Source: JARROD01 sp037384225 (GTDB taxonomy: Bacteria > Pseudomonadota > Gammaproteobacteria > Pseudomonadales > Cellvibrionaceae). From it: DNA of 24,278 bases. The notes below the pieces were generated by a model. It made no database searches, was not told the origin of the DNA, and worked only from the letters and a program-made list of their open reading frames with translations. The number at the start of each line of letters is the position of its first letter. The stretch's first letter is position 1. A program made the position numbers and the translations under genes. Below are positions 23,213-24,278 of the stretch, piece by piece. The DNA lies in assembly GCA_037384225.1 (NCBI GenBank), contig JARROD010000042.1:1-24278 (forward strand). The letters are read 5' to 3'.

Positions 23213-24121
23213 TCAAAACAATCCCCGCTGGTAAGCAAACCAGATTGCAACCGTCGCCGCGACCAGTACTGTCACTATCAACAGGCTCCCGGCACCAGAG
23301 CGTTTTTCCCGCAGGTCGATGGCGGCCGCGCCGCCGCCCCCACCTCTGGCATGGTTTCCCACCCGCGCCATCACCCCGGTACCGGTAGGCGCCTTATGCT
23401 GCCCCGGGTGAGGGTGTTGCTGCCCAATCTGGGGCGGGTATTGGGGAGGACGTTTGGGTTGTGACATTGGCGTTATCGTTCGCACAGTTGTCTTATCCAG
23501 ATCATCCGCCGGTCCAATAACGCCGAACCTAATGGTGTCAAAACACAGTTCGTCGCCACGTCTGACCCGTGCCTGAGTGATCCTGCGACCGTTCAGATAG
23601 GTGCCGTTTGCCGAGCCCAGATCCCTTACATAGAGCAGATTGTCTTTCACTTGCAACTGGGCATGGCGGCGGGAGAGATGGCTGGCAGCCAGTGTGATGT
23701 CGCATTCGTTGGAGCGCCCCACCAGCGTCACATCCTTGAGTTTGAAGACCCGGCTGGATAGGGCACTGTGGTTGGCTTTCAGCGACCAGGCGGAGGTCGC
23801 CGCCGCCCCTGCACCAGCCGCCGGAAAGGTCCTGCACTTTGGATCGATAACCTGCAACTCAACCCTTCCGAGAGTGACCTTGTCATTGGCCTGGAGTTCG
23901 CAGCTGTTGCTGACAGCGGCCCCGTTCACACGCAGGCTTGAGCCACCGGACAGGTTCACCAGCGTCAGTTTTTCGTAATTGACCAGGATTTCGGCGTGTC
24001 GATCGGCCACGCTTGCATCGTCGAGCATCATGTCGTTGCCTGGCGCCCGGCCCAGGGTGACTTTTGGCTCTACCAGCCAGATGGCATTGTGTTTATTTCC
24101 ATTTACACGGAGTTTGAGCAT
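23213..24121 (-). CDS. Tandem FHA-domain protein with C-terminal membrane anchor
   Basis: This is a 302-residue protein. FHA domains bind phosphothreonine peptides. FHA2 (about residues 128-183) is canonical: VGRSNECDITL, HLSRRHAQL, DLGSANGTYLNGRRI. FHA1 (about 18-75) is degenerate: it keeps TLGRAPGNDMML and ADRHAEI, but the serine before RH is replaced and the NGT motif reads GGSSLRVNG. A proline/glutamine/histidine-rich linker (about 222-245) and a glycine run (260-264) lead to a single C-terminal membrane helix (about 279-297, LLIVTVLVAATVAIWFAY). The architecture places both FHA domains in the cytoplasm, tail-anchored to the inner membrane. No Ser/Thr kinase or phosphatase gene is in the window. 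The ATG is preceded by GAGAG at about 12 bases. Confidence 0.88.
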   Translation of the reverse strand: MLKLRVNGNKHNAIWLVEPKVTLGRAPGNDMMLDDASVADRHAEILVNYEKLTLVNLSGGSSLRVNGAAVSNSCELQANDKVTLGRVELQVIDPKCRTFPAAGAGAAATSAWSLKANHSALSSRVFKLKDVTLVGRSNECDITLAASHLSRRHAQLQVKDNLLYVRDLGSANGTYLNGRRITQARVRRGDELCFDTIRFGVIGPADDLDKTTVRTITPMSQPKRPPQYPPQIGQQHPHPGQHKAPTGTGVMARVGNHARGGGGGAAAIDLREKRSGAGSLLIVTVLVAATVAIWFAYQRGLF

Positions 24122-24278
24122 GAATTACAACACTCTCTCATTTTTCTCAAACACAGTTTTCACGCCCCGGTGGTGTACTTTCTGTGATTATTCTTACTGC
24201 GTAATTCCGCTAGCTTACGGCAGTTTATGGCCCCCAGTGCTTACCTCACATAGGGTGAGCTATGCTCCGGTTAGAAAA

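Overview
The window looks like a chromosomal segment of a moderately GC-rich gammaproteobacterium from the Pseudomonas/Cellvibrio side of the class. The core gene order, as I remember it, matches Pseudomonas aeruginosa PA3002-PA3020: mfd, csiV, mtnP, (nagZ), psrA, lexA, sulA, two small conserved unknowns, topA, a universal stress protein, an ABC-F ATPase (uup) and a soluble lytic transglycosylase. The placement rests on gene content and remembered synteny, not on a database search.

Layout. Bases 1-290 hold the end of an unidentified reading frame that runs into a palindromic repeat element (copy 1). mfd and csiV (340-4865, +) overlap by one base. Bases 4866-5170 hold a 15-bp tandem repeat, a long hairpin and a 16-bp tandem repeat that reaches the last codons of a cold-shock gene (csp, -). 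A decayed mtnP follows (5791-6416, -), missing its N-terminus and carrying an internal frameshifting deletion. It borders a solitary end of the same palindromic element, and that end supplies the stop codon of an MscS-type channel gene (-). mscS sits where nagZ lies in Pseudomonas. Then come psrA (-), a headless coding remnant (8483-8704) and the SOS pair lexA-sulA (+).

The lexA control region is the most unusual stretch. A perfect TATAAT box and two LexA-box-like sites lie more than 210 bases upstream of the ATG. The intervening leader is filled by palindromic element copy 2 (9000-9084) and about six copies of a 15-bp AT-rich tandem repeat (9087-9176).

From 10.3 to 14.1 kb the minus strand carries topA, a DUF6586-like gene and an 84-aa conserved unknown, read from a supercoiling-type promoter. 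Two small membrane-anchored unknowns and a UspA-family gene follow. After these come uup (-), slt (+), tatD (+, TTG start), a glutaredoxin-like gene (-, TTG start), a DUF5610-type gene (-) and a double-FHA membrane protein (-). Bases 24122-24278 show no gene.

Functional themes are DNA repair and SOS response (Mfd, LexA, SulA, TopA, TatD), envelope and peptidoglycan (CsiV, Slt, MscS), and stress and regulation (PsrA, Csp, Usp, FHA). The accessory signal is a small non-coding palindromic element plus many short intergenic tandem repeats and decaying genes. I see no CRISPR array, rRNA, tRNA, prophage or transposase gene.
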